Assembly: GCA_005884465.1 (NCBI GenBank)
Contig: VAZH01000164.1
Coordinates: forward strand, 1-6,396
Direction of reading: 5' to 3'
DNA: 6,396 nucleotides
Source of the DNA: Alphaproteobacteria bacterium
Lineage (GTDB): Bacteria > Pseudomonadota > Alphaproteobacteria > Rhizobiales > Xanthobacteraceae
The first letter of the stretch is position 1, and every line of letters starts with the position of its first letter. Both the position numbers and the translations under genes were made by a program. Of this stretch, positions 1 through 4,750 are shown piece by piece. The notes below the pieces were generated by a model. It saw only the letters and a program-made list of their open reading frames with translations, had not been told where the DNA came from and did no database searches.

Positions 1-571
1 AGGCGTTGCGCGCGGCGAGCGCCACTCCGATCAGCGATGCGCCGCCGAACAAGAGATTGATGCCGACCAGCAGTCCGATCGCCCATTCCGCCGAGCCTGG
101 AAGCCCGGCGATGATCATGGCGGCAATCAGAATGTCCAACAGGCCGGCGAACAGCATCCAGCTCCAGCGCTCGGATAATTCGCGCCGATGCTCCAAGGCG
201 TACATGATGGTGGCGACGCCTTCGGCGAGGAAATAGGCCCCGACAACGATGGTGAGAGTAAGCGTGCCCTGCACCGGCTTTGCCAACAGGATGATGCCGG
301 CGCCAACCGCCAGCACCGCCGAAATCAGCGACCACCAGAAGCCCGGCATCTGCCGGGCCCAGAACGTCAGCGCCAGGCCGGCGATACCGCTGATCAGAAA
401 CATCCAGCCCAGGAAAATGGTGACGGCAAGGCTCGCAAGCGGCGGCACGATCATTGCTGCCAGCCCCAGGACCACGAGCAGGATGCCTTCGATCAAAAAG
501 GCCTGCCAATGCTCGCGTACCGCAGCGCGCATTTCCGATTGCATCCTGGTGACGTCCTGGGGAAGGGTCAT
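1..571 (-). CDS. HdeD family (DUF308) membrane protein, C-terminus cut by window edge
   Basis: The frame opens with ATG at 569-571 and stays open to base 1, giving 190 residues with no stop. HdeD proteins are usually about 180-200 residues, so little is missing. About six hydrophobic helices are visible (roughly residues 23-41, 47-70, 78-96, 105-125, 137-156, 164-186). They follow a short polar N-terminus, and glycine-rich helices and a WxW pair near 136-138 fit the DUF308 repeat architecture. In enterobacteria HdeD is an inner-membrane protein tied to acid resistance; in alphaproteobacteria the biochemical role is not settled. A good ribosome site (CAGGAGAA) lies 7 bases before the ATG, and a sigma70-like promoter lies further upstream. 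The PrsW-family gene is upstream on the same strand with a gap of about 100 bases. Family assignment is firm; acid resistance here is inference. Confidence 0.88.
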   Translation of the reverse strand, partial: MTLPQDVTRMQSEMRAAVREHWQAFLIEGILLVVLGLAAMIVPPLASLAVTIFLGWMFLISGIAGLALTFWARQMPGFWWSLISAVLAVGAGIILLAKPVQGTLTLTIVVGAYFLAEGVATIMYALEHRRELSERWSWMLFAGLLDILIAAMIIAGLPGSAEWAIGLLVGINLLFGGASLIGVALAARNA

Positions 572-606
572 GGAAATTCTCCTGATGCTGGCACAGATGA
601 CGCCGC

Positions 607-636
607 ATTATGGCGCCCCAATATGACGTTCGCCAA
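607..636 (-). promoter_or_regulatory. Sigma70-like promoter for the HdeD-family gene
   Basis: Read on the minus strand, TTGGCG (631-636) and CATAAT (607-612) are 18 bases apart and match the -35 and -10 consensus at 4/6 and 5/6 positions. A start near 600 would leave a short leader before the ATG at 571. This suggests the HdeD gene can be transcribed independently of the upstream protease gene. The call rests on the motif alone. Confidence 0.4.
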
Positions 637-670
637 TGCCGCCGATTCAAATTTGTTCATTGAACGTGGG

Positions 671-1714
671 CTAGCCACGGCCGGGCGCGGAGGAAAAGCC
701 CTCCGGCGTCGTGCGCATCCGGTTGCGACCGAGGACATAGATCGCCGTGGTGGCTACCAATAGGGCGCCGCCGATCAGGATGGAGACAAGGCCGATCGGA
801 ACGAGAACCAGCGCCATGTTACGATCAGGATTTGCCAGCCAATGATGGATCGATGTCAGCACAAAGGCCAAACCTGCAAATCCAGCGCCGCCGCCCACCA
901 CCAGCAACGCCCACATCCGTCGCAGTTGGCTTAACCGCTCGCGTGCGATTTCGGTGCGGGGCGCATGATGACGGCCGACCCGCCGCACCAGGCGCACCGC
1001 AAACGCAATCGCGCTGAATCCGATCAGCACGCTCGCCGCTCCCAGGGTTAGTCTGGTGGATCCCTCGATGTCGGGGACTTGCTGCAGCGTCAGCAATGGG
1101 AAATCGAAAGCAGCGTGCAGCGCAAGTGGCGCAAACAGCATCAGGATTCGGCTCGAAATGCGCGCCCAGTCGCGGTGGTGCCGGTGCGCGCCAAGCGCAG
1201 TGCCGGCTCGCCCCATCGCAAGATAGGCGCCGGCGATGATGCCGAGCGCACCATGGAACGGCACGGTCAGGACGCTGCGCAATGCGGCCAGCGATTGCCA
1301 CATCTCCGCATGCCGCACGAGATAGGCGAGGTTTTCGTAGGCCGCAAAGCCAAGCCCCGCCGCGGCACCATAGACCACGGTGTCCATCGGATCGGCGAAA
1401 GGCCGGCGCCGCACCGAAACGGCGACAATAACGAGAATCTTGACGGTTTCCTCTGGAAGGGCGACCCCGAATACCGAATGCAAGGCTCGCGCAACCCAGG
1501 GGTTTTCGGGAGCTGCCAGTATCGAGGCAAACGGCGCGCGCACCACGCCGAGCAGCGAAATGCTGGCGGCGCCAAGCAGAAAGGCGGTCCAGACCTTGGC
1601 GGGCGGGCCCGGGCGCTCGTCGGCGGCGATCACAAGCCATAGTAACAGCAGCGCCGGCGCCACCGCCGCGGTGCCAATTACGGTCGGAAGGGATTCAAGG
1701 AGATTCATCAGCAT
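671..1714 (-). CDS. PrsW family glutamic intramembrane protease
   Basis: The protein has 347 residues and many membrane segments (roughly 8-30, 42-66, 82-100, 115-133, 145-167, 187-208, 222-242, 267-288, 300-326). The PrsW family motifs occur in order: PEET-x-K with E88/E89 and K92; AAYEN with E127/N128; PFHG with H154; and HAAFDF with H200/D204. These are the residues linked to catalysis or metal binding in the PrsW/CAAX-protease-like superfamily. Bacillus PrsW cleaves the anti-sigma factor RsiW in the membrane. No anti-sigma gene is visible here, so the substrate is unknown. ATG at 1712-1714 is used; an in-frame ATG two codons later (1706-1708) is equally possible, and neither has a strong ribosome site. 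The C-terminal third, with three more helices after a basic loop near 243-266, exceeds the core domain. Confidence 0.87.
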   Translation of the reverse strand: MLMNLLESLPTVIGTAAVAPALLLLWLVIAADERPGPPAKVWTAFLLGAASISLLGVVRAPFASILAAPENPWVARALHSVFGVALPEETVKILVIVAVSVRRRPFADPMDTVVYGAAAGLGFAAYENLAYLVRHAEMWQSLAALRSVLTVPFHGALGIIAGAYLAMGRAGTALGAHRHHRDWARISSRILMLFAPLALHAAFDFPLLTLQQVPDIEGSTRLTLGAASVLIGFSAIAFAVRLVRRVGRHHAPRTEIARERLSQLRRMWALLVVGGGAGFAGLAFVLTSIHHWLANPDRNMALVLVPIGLVSILIGGALLVATTAIYVLGRNRMRTTPEGFSSAPGRG

Positions 1715-1900
1715 GGCAAATATGCCATTTTTCTCAAGTATCTACCGCGCCAAACGCGCGGGAAGTGCGACCGCAAGCCGCGGGGCAATGATTTCCTCCG
1801 ACTTCGGACTCGGTGCACCCCAATCAGCAGCCGCGGCAGATATCCCTCAGCCGCGCACTTTAGGATTGTCCGACCGCTAACAACATCGTCCTGTGCTTTA

Positions 1901-1914
1901 GGTTCGACCGAACC
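1901..1914. promoter_or_regulatory. Dyad symmetry (GGTTCG-AC-CGAACC), possible operator
   Basis: Perfect 6-base arms flank a 2-base centre, and the pairing extends one further base on each side (1900 and 1915). It sits in the divergent region between the PrsW-family gene (minus) and the lysine-rich secreted protein gene (plus), just upstream of the EcfG-like promoter. That is a usual place for a dimeric regulator to bind. No regulator is named by the sequence. Confidence 0.3.
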
Positions 1915-1940
1915 TTGGCTCACGAGTTGTCCCTCCCCGC

Positions 1941-1965
1941 GGAACTTGGAAGCATCAGATCGGTT
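1941..1965 (+). promoter_or_regulatory. EcfG-like general stress promoter
   Basis: GGAAC (1941-1945), a 16-base spacer and GGTT (1962-1965) match the alphaproteobacterial EcfG consensus GGAAC-N16/17-CGTT with one mismatch, in the first base of the -10 element. Predicted initiation near 1973 gives a leader of about 40 bases before the ATG at 2012. The placement is good; the call rests on the motif alone. Confidence 0.45.
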
Positions 1966-2011
1966 AGAGCAGACGGTCTTTGGGACCGGCACACATTTGA
2001 AAGGGAGTATT

Positions 2012-2230
2012 ATGATGCGCGTACTGATCATTCCGGTGGCCGCCATAGCGCTGGCATTGTCGGCAGCCGGCGCCATGGCACAAACTGGCGGCGCGAGCGG
2101 CACCAGCGGTGGTGCTGTAGCAAAGTCAGGATCCGATGCAACCGCGCCGATGGCCGCCACAGGCCCAAGGGCCGCGATGGCGAAGGCTACGACGAAAGGC
2201 AAAAAGAAAAAGAAGGCGAAGAAGATGTAG
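2012..2230 (+). CDS. Small secreted protein with lysine-rich C-terminus
   Basis: The product is a 72-residue precursor of unknown function. Residues 1-23 form a clear Sec signal peptide with a long hydrophobic core ending in AMA before Q24, so the mature form has about 49 residues. The mature part is low in complexity: a Gly/Ser/Ala segment, then Ala/Met/Thr-rich sequence, then a cationic tail (about residues 63-72) with eight lysines in ten residues. No cysteines or enzymatic motifs are seen. ATG at 2012 is preferred because AAGGGAG (2001-2007) lies just upstream and the signal peptide begins there; the frame is open back to 1946 but without such support. A second ATG follows at once (2015). 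It has an EcfG-like promoter upstream and a strong terminator downstream, so it looks monocistronic. An envelope or polyanion-binding role under stress would be inference. Confidence 0.75.
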   Translation: MMRVLIIPVAAIALALSAAGAMAQTGGASGTSGGAVAKSGSDATAPMAATGPRAAMAKATTKGKKKKKAKKM

Positions 2231-2249
2231 CTGGAAGAAGATGTAGCTC
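2218..2249 (+). repeat. 16-base tandem duplication spanning a stop codon
   Basis: Two adjacent copies of GAAGAAGATGTAGCT(G/C) occupy 2218-2233 and 2234-2249 and differ only in the last base. The first copy holds the last two codons and the TAG of the lysine-rich protein. The second lies in the 3' untranslated part, before the terminator. Because 16 is not a multiple of three, the second copy is out of frame with the first. It looks like a recent slippage or duplication event. Confidence 0.8.
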
Positions 2250-2257
2250 TAGGACAC

Positions 2258-2287
2258 AACCCGCCGGTTCGCTCCGGCGGGTTTTCC
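2258..2287 (+). terminator. Strong intrinsic terminator after the lysine-rich protein gene
   Basis: AACCCGCCGG (2258-2267) and CCGGCGGGTT (2274-2283) form a perfect 10-bp stem with a TTCGCT loop. Four T residues begin at the end of the stem (2282-2285). It lies 28 bases after the stop at 2230. The A residues at the base could let it work weakly on the minus strand too. Confidence 0.85.
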
Positions 2288-2312
2288 CTTGGCTGCACAA
2301 ATTGTGGATCAG

Positions 2313-2354
2313 GCCCGATGTCGGCACCGCGCCGCCGGGTGCACATGATCGGGC
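2313..2354. other. Two-part hairpin between convergent genes
   Basis: GCCCGAT (2313-2319) pairs with ATCGGGC (2348-2354), and inside it GCACC (2324-2328) pairs with GGTGC (2338-2342). It lies downstream of the minus-strand gene ending at 2380 and beyond the plus-strand terminator. It may protect or end minus-strand transcripts, but there is no T-run, so it is not a canonical intrinsic terminator. Confidence 0.35.
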
Positions 2355-2379
2355 TGACCGAGACGCGCGAGATCACGCC

Positions 2380-2571
2380 TTATCTTTGAGTGCACCCGGA
2401 CACGACATGGTGAAATCGTCCAGGATCACCGCATGCGATTGCTGCTGCTGAAAATTCGTCGATCTGGTGCATCGACGCCGAGAGAGGCCCGAACACTCCA
2501 TAGGCAATTTCGCCGCCGGCGAGCGCCAAAAGCAGCAACGCCAGCAACAGATAGAATCGTCGATCGGTCAT
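2380..2571 (-). CDS. Small single-pass membrane or secreted peptide, unknown function
   Basis: The ORF encodes 63 residues from ATG at 2571 to TAA at 2380-2382. Residues 6-27 are very hydrophobic (a leucine-rich stretch ending in an AGGE turn), fitting an N-terminal signal anchor or uncleaved signal. The rest is short and polar, with two cysteines. I do not recognise a family. Support comes from the hydrophobic N-terminus, GC-rich third positions in the first half, and its place 54 bases downstream of another small minus-strand gene for an exported protein. The ribosome site is weak (a G-run about 4 bases upstream). Two other frames are open over the same bases but look like arginine-rich shadows. 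Confidence 0.45.
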   Translation of the reverse strand: MTDRRFYLLLALLLLALAGGEIAYGVFGPLSASMHQIDEFSAAAIACGDPGRFHHVVSGCTQR

Positions 2572-2625
2572 TCGGACCCCCCGGCGCGGATATGCTGAGT
2601 CGATGGCCTCGGCTCCTAAAGCTAC

Positions 2626-2898
2626 TTACCGCGCCGACCACCAATGTGCGGCCTGCGCAGTTTGGGCGGGCGCGCCCCTGAGACAACGCCGCGCCGCTTC
2701 AATTTCGGCGTCGGTGGCCCCGTGGCCTCGTGCCCACATCTCGGCAGCGGACGCCGAATATTTGGCTACATAAAACCGAACTACGGAGCACGAAGCGCGA
2801 TGAATCAGGCCGGAGCGCTCGGCGGCTTGCGCCTGCGGAACCAATCCAATGCAAACGGCAACAACGCACCCCCAGCGTGACAACATTTCAACCCCCAT
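2626..2898 (-). CDS. Small secreted protein with a CSVVRFYVAKYS motif
   Basis: The precursor has 90 residues with a signal peptide at about 5-26 (hydrophobic core, then AQAA before E27). The mature part carries C37-S-V-V-R-F-Y-V-A-K-Y-S, then an AAEMWARGHGATDAEIEAARRC stretch that reads as an amphipathic helix, with a second cysteine (C72). From memory this resembles short hypothetical secreted proteins that recur in Bradyrhizobium and relatives; their function is not known to me. The two cysteines could form a disulfide in the periplasm. Two starts are possible: ATG at 2898, or ATG at 2886, which gives a more usual signal-peptide N-terminus and has GGGG about six bases upstream. The next gene on this strand starts 54 bases after the stop. 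Confidence 0.68.
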   Translation of the reverse strand: MGVEMLSRWGCVVAVCIGLVPQAQAAERSGLIHRASCSVVRFYVAKYSASAAEMWARGHGATDAEIEAARRCLRGAPAQTAQAAHWWSAR

Positions 2899-3314
2899 TA
2901 CCCCGGACCAGTTGCGTTACAAGTTCCATCGATCGAACCTGCATCGCACGCACAGTGAAACTAAAATGAATTTGGCCGAGTCGCGGGTCGAACCACAAGT
3001 TACCGATGAAGGAAGTCTGACTTCTCCACGCGTCTTTAATATGAGCAGAACGTGCCGGTGCTAAAATGCCGGTCGTGCAGCAAAGTGGCGTTACGCACCA
3101 GCTTGCACATGAGAGTTCGGCATCATCAACCTTCCGGCACTCCCGCATTATCCGCCCGGCGGCTCGCTCTCCAAAATTCGCGTGTGCGCAACCACGCGCG
3201 TGAAGTCCGTAAATCGTCTTGTCATTGATGATCGACGGCTTGGCGAGTTTTTTGCCACGAAGTTTGCATAGATTCGATTCGGGCATACCGTTGGGCCAGC
3301 GCTTTGGTTGGGGA
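2899..3314. other. Gene-free stretch
   Basis: I see no convincing gene here. The longest minus-strand frame (2888-3346, 152 codons) is rich in Arg, Cys and His, has no domain, signal or ribosome site, and overlaps the start of the secreted-protein gene in another frame. The promoter for the minus-strand pair at 2380-2898 probably lies in the right part of its first 100 bases, but I cannot point to a clear -35/-10 pair. Confidence 0.5.
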
Positions 3315-3353
3315 GCCCGACGTGCGTCGTCCGGACAACGTTGCACGTCGGGC
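3315..3353. repeat. Long perfect inverted repeat (11-bp arms)
   Basis: GCCCGACGTGC (3315-3325) and GCACGTCGGGC (3343-3353) are exact reverse complements. The 17-base interval holds a second dyad, GTCGTCC/GGACAAC (one G-U), so most of the element can fold into one long hairpin with a short bulge. No T-run follows on either strand, so a canonical terminator is unlikely. It could be a palindromic dispersed element or a protein site. Confidence 0.6.
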
Positions 3354-3383
3354 CGCTTCTAAAGAGAGGGGTGCTGCGAGCGC

Positions 3384-3404
3384 GTTAACCTCTGGTTAAC
3401 CAGA
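3384..3404 (+). promoter_or_regulatory. CtrA-type binding site (TTAA-N7-TTAAC)
   Basis: Bases 3385-3400 read TTAA, seven bases, TTAAC, a perfect match to the alphaproteobacterial cell-cycle regulator CtrA consensus. The site is also strongly symmetric: GTTAACC-TCT-GGTTAAC (3384-3400) overlaps the perfect palindrome TCTGGTTAACCAGA (3391-3404). A weak promoter (TTAACC at 3396-3401, 17 bases, GGTTAT at 3419-3424) would put the box over the -35 region, as in CtrA-activated promoters. Other regulators that read GGTTAACC dyads are possible. Confidence 0.5.
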
Positions 3405-3420
3405 TCGTCTCAGCGTCAGG

Positions 3421-3579
3421 TTATCGCGACGGAACCGGAGCAGGCGGGGAGCCGGCAGTCGCGTGAGAGGCCGTCCGGTGTAGCGCCCGGGCGGCCTTTT
3501 CCTTTTTCTCGCGCATGGACACGCCGCCCGTTTCGTCGACCGCGTTGAACAGATCATCCCGTTTCGTATTTATTGCCAT
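3421..3579 (-). CDS. Possible 52-residue polar protein (uncertain)
   Basis: ATG at 3577-3579 opens a frame to TAA at 3421-3423. The product is soluble and highly charged: an acidic first part, then a basic REKKEKAARAL helix (about residues 23-33), then a Pro/Ala/Ser tail. No family is recognised. Third positions are mostly G or C after the first few codons. Against it: no ribosome site before the ATG, and its KKEK codons are the reverse complement of the plus-strand terminator's T-tract, while its Ala/Arg codons coincide with the stem. Either the ORF is chance and the RNA signal real, or the reverse. An internal ATG at codon 22 gives a shorter alternative. Confidence 0.28.
   Translation of the reverse strand: MAINTKRDDLFNAVDETGGVSMREKKEKAARALHRTASHATAGSPPAPVPSR
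3425..3507 (+). ncRNA. Candidate small RNA between the CtrA box and a strong terminator
   Basis: No plus-strand gene lies between the CtrA-like box and the terminator, yet the interval is structured. CGCGAC (3425-3430) pairs with GTCGCG (3458-3463), CCGG (3435-3438) with CCGG (3452-3455), and the terminator stem follows. Predicted initiation near 3430 gives a transcript of about 75-80 bases ending in a T-run. I recognise no named RNA family. A competing reading is the 52-codon ORF on the opposite strand (3421-3579). Confidence 0.3.
3468..3507 (+). terminator. Strong intrinsic terminator with no obvious upstream gene
   Basis: GGCCGTCCGG (3469-3478) pairs with CCGGGCGGCC (3487-3496) through ten base pairs (one T-G), plus A3468-T3497, with an 8-base loop. 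TTTTCCTTTTT follows (3497-3507). As a plus-strand terminator it is textbook, but nothing coding on that strand ends nearby, so it suggests a non-coding transcript. Confidence 0.6.
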
Positions 3580-3721
3580 CGACGACCAGGGGCACCGCGC
3601 GCAAACATCGTGTCGATCATCGAGACCTTAATCATGTCTATGATTGTCCAGCCGCATATATTTGGATCGGACATCTGTTGAAGACAAAAATGGGGTGCTT
3701 AAGCTAAGCCATTGAAAAAGC

Positions 3722-3796
3722 TGGCGCTCCCTAGCGGAATCGAACCGCTCTCTCCACCGTGAAAGGGTGGCGTCCTAACCGATAGACGAAGGGAGC
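3722..3796 (-). tRNA. trnE: tRNA-Glu (anticodon UUC)
   Basis: The complete cloverleaf is 75 bases including an encoded CCA (3722-3724). The acceptor stem GCTCCCT/AGGGAGC pairs fully with discriminator G. The D arm is GTCT/GGAC, and the anticodon stem CCACC/GGTGG encloses the loop CTTTCAC. The anticodon TTC is at 3761-3763. The T arm AGCGG/CCGCT has the loop TTCGATT. It decodes GAA and GAG. A run of five T residues (3715-3719) just past the CCA may help termination. No clear TATAAT-like element is seen immediately upstream, so it may be transcribed from further upstream. No second copy of its 3' end is present in the window, so there is no sign of an integrated element here. Confidence 0.97.
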
Positions 3797-4133
3797 GAGA
3801 TCGGTCCGCCACGCCCGGCCGGTCGCGGCATCTCGCTTTGGTCGCAAACAAATACACCCGGCAAATCAACGCTTTGGGCTTGGGATGGCGTCGAACCCGG
3901 ACCGTGGCGAATTGATCCCGATGGCGGCGGGCGAACGTATAGTGGCGTTTGCGGGGCCGGGCAAGCCGCCGGCAATCCCGTTTTGACGGTAAATGAAGCG
4001 TCGCCCGTGCCACGCAAACACCCTTAATCCTTTGTGAACTGTCAACGGTTTTTAAAGCCTATTGCGGTAAGGAGGTGGCCAAAGCCTTTTGGATTCAGGT
4101 TTACCTCAAGAAATTGCTCTACTTTAACGACTG
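3797..4133. other. Gene-free stretch between tRNA-Glu and the PilZ leader
   Basis: I see no supported gene. The frames open here on the minus strand (3699-4013 and 3775-4017) run through the tRNA and have no ribosome site or domain. The promoter of the tRNA (minus) and that of the PilZ operon (plus) must lie in or near this stretch, but no convincing -35/-10 pair stands out. A TTGACA (minus strand, 4040-4045) has no -10 partner at normal distance. Confidence 0.5.
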
Positions 4134-4187
4134 CCGCGTATCGTGTTCGTAAAACCGGTATCCCTTTTCGCGGAATACGCGGTGGAG
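4134..4187 (+). promoter_or_regulatory. Leader inverted repeat overlapping the PilZ ribosome site
   Basis: CCGCGTAT (4134-4141) and ATACGCGG (4175-4182) are exact reverse complements. The right arm ends in the first two bases of the ribosome site GGTGGAG (4181-4187). If the leader RNA folds this way, the ribosome site of the PilZ gene is partly occluded. This could affect translation, or it may simply be a DNA dyad. Confidence 0.35.
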
Positions 4188-4195
4188 CAACTGAA

Positions 4196-4453
4196 ATGGA
4201 CGCAGAAATAAAGCCGCGGGACCCGCGCAAATCGCTGCGCCAGCCCGGATGGATCACCTTCGAAGGTGGCTTCGCGACACGCCCGTGCATCGTGGAGGAT
4301 TTGTCCGCAACCGGTGCGAAAATCACGACTGAGGAGCTGATCGTGTTGCCTGCCAGTTTCCGACTGGCGTTCGCGCGCGACGCCAGAACGGGGCGCAACT
4401 GCGCAGTAGTGTGGCGCCGCGGCCAGACGGTTGGCGTCAAGTTCGTCCGCTAG
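4196..4453 (+). CDS. Single-domain PilZ protein (c-di-GMP effector)
   Basis: The 85-residue protein is essentially one PilZ domain. The c-di-GMP-binding signature is present: R11-K-S-L-R15 (RxxxR) near the N-terminus and D35-L-S-A-T-G40 (D/NxSxxG) after the first strand. The rest shows alternating beta strands ending in VGVKFV, typical of the PilZ barrel. It is cytosolic and probably binds cyclic di-GMP to change contacts with a partner protein; the partner is unknown. ATG at 4196 is chosen because GGTGGAG (4181-4187) lies 8 bases upstream and the signature arginines follow at the usual distance. The frame is open back to 4034, but that extension is not domain-like. Two short genes for exported or membrane proteins follow at 32 and 19 bases, suggesting an operon. 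Confidence 0.85.
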   Translation: MDAEIKPRDPRKSLRQPGWITFEGGFATRPCIVEDLSATGAKITTEELIVLPASFRLAFARDARTGRNCAVVWRRGQTVGVKFVR

Positions 4454-4485
4454 CATCGATAGCCCAGAGGCGATAATAGGAGAGG

Positions 4486-4731
4486 ATGCGAAACATTCTC
4501 CTTGCGATCGCTGTTGCGATGCTGCCGGCCGCGGCGGCCGAGCCGCCCAGCAGCCAAAAGCCGGACAAACCAGTGGCCTCGGGCAGGCTGCTGTCGCTGA
4601 AGGGTGCCGGCGCCGGCAATTCTCGCGCCGCCTATGGACCGGGTTTCGTCAAGCTCGACGGCACTGATACCTGCGTGAAGATCGGTGGTGCGATTGGCAT
4701 CGGAGTAGGCAGCTCCAGCGGTTCGCGCTGA
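4486..4731 (+). CDS. Short secreted protein with a rhizobial porin-type signature
   Basis: The precursor has 81 residues with a signal peptide at 1-18 (LLAIAVAMLPAAAA before E19), then a Pro/Lys/Ser linker. The C-terminal part reads AAYGPGF (48-54) followed by GTDTCVKIGG (59-68). The same pattern, YGxGF/Y...GT(D/E)TCxK/RxxG, is found near the mature N-terminus of alphaproteobacterial porins (Porin_2 family, for example Omp2b). Those porins then continue for 300 or more residues into a barrel; here the chain ends 13 residues later in Gly/Ser. So it is either a stand-alone mini-protein using the porin plug/N-terminal motif, or a remnant of a porin gene. A clean ORF with an AGGAG ribosome site (4478-4482) argues for a real gene, though its spacing of 3 bases is short. 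One cysteine (C63) is present. Confidence 0.7.
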   Translation: MRNILLAIAVAMLPAAAAEPPSSQKPDKPVASGRLLSLKGAGAGNSRAAYGPGFVKLDGTDTCVKIGGAIGIGVGSSSGSR

Positions 4732-4750
4732 GCCAACGAGGCGAGGTGCA

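Noticed and set aside
188..763. Plus-strand frame of 191 codons.
   Set aside because: Arg/His/Gln-rich shadow of the HdeD-family gene on the other strand; it crosses the intergenic gap into the PrsW-family gene.
1708..2376. Minus-strand frame of 222 codons.
   Set aside because: It runs antisense through the lysine-rich secreted protein gene, its terminator and promoter, has no ribosome site, and its hydrophobic part is the complement of the signal-peptide and Ala-rich codons.
2888..3346. Minus-strand frame of 152 codons in the gene-poor region.
   Set aside because: No domain, signal, ribosome site or codon bias; it overlaps the start of a better-supported secreted-protein gene and one arm of the long inverted repeat.
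3722..3796. tRNA-Glu as an integration site of a mobile element.
   Set aside because: No repeat of the tRNA 3' end and no integrase gene occur in the window.
3870..3900. TCGAACCCGGACC resembles the T-arm of a second minus-strand tRNA.
   Set aside because: The flanking bases do not form a T-stem, and no anticodon or acceptor stem can be found at the proper distances.
4075..4152. 25-codon frame starting with GTG after AAGGAG upstream of PilZ.
   Set aside because: The GTG directly abuts the ribosome-site-like bases with no spacing, and the peptide has no supporting feature.
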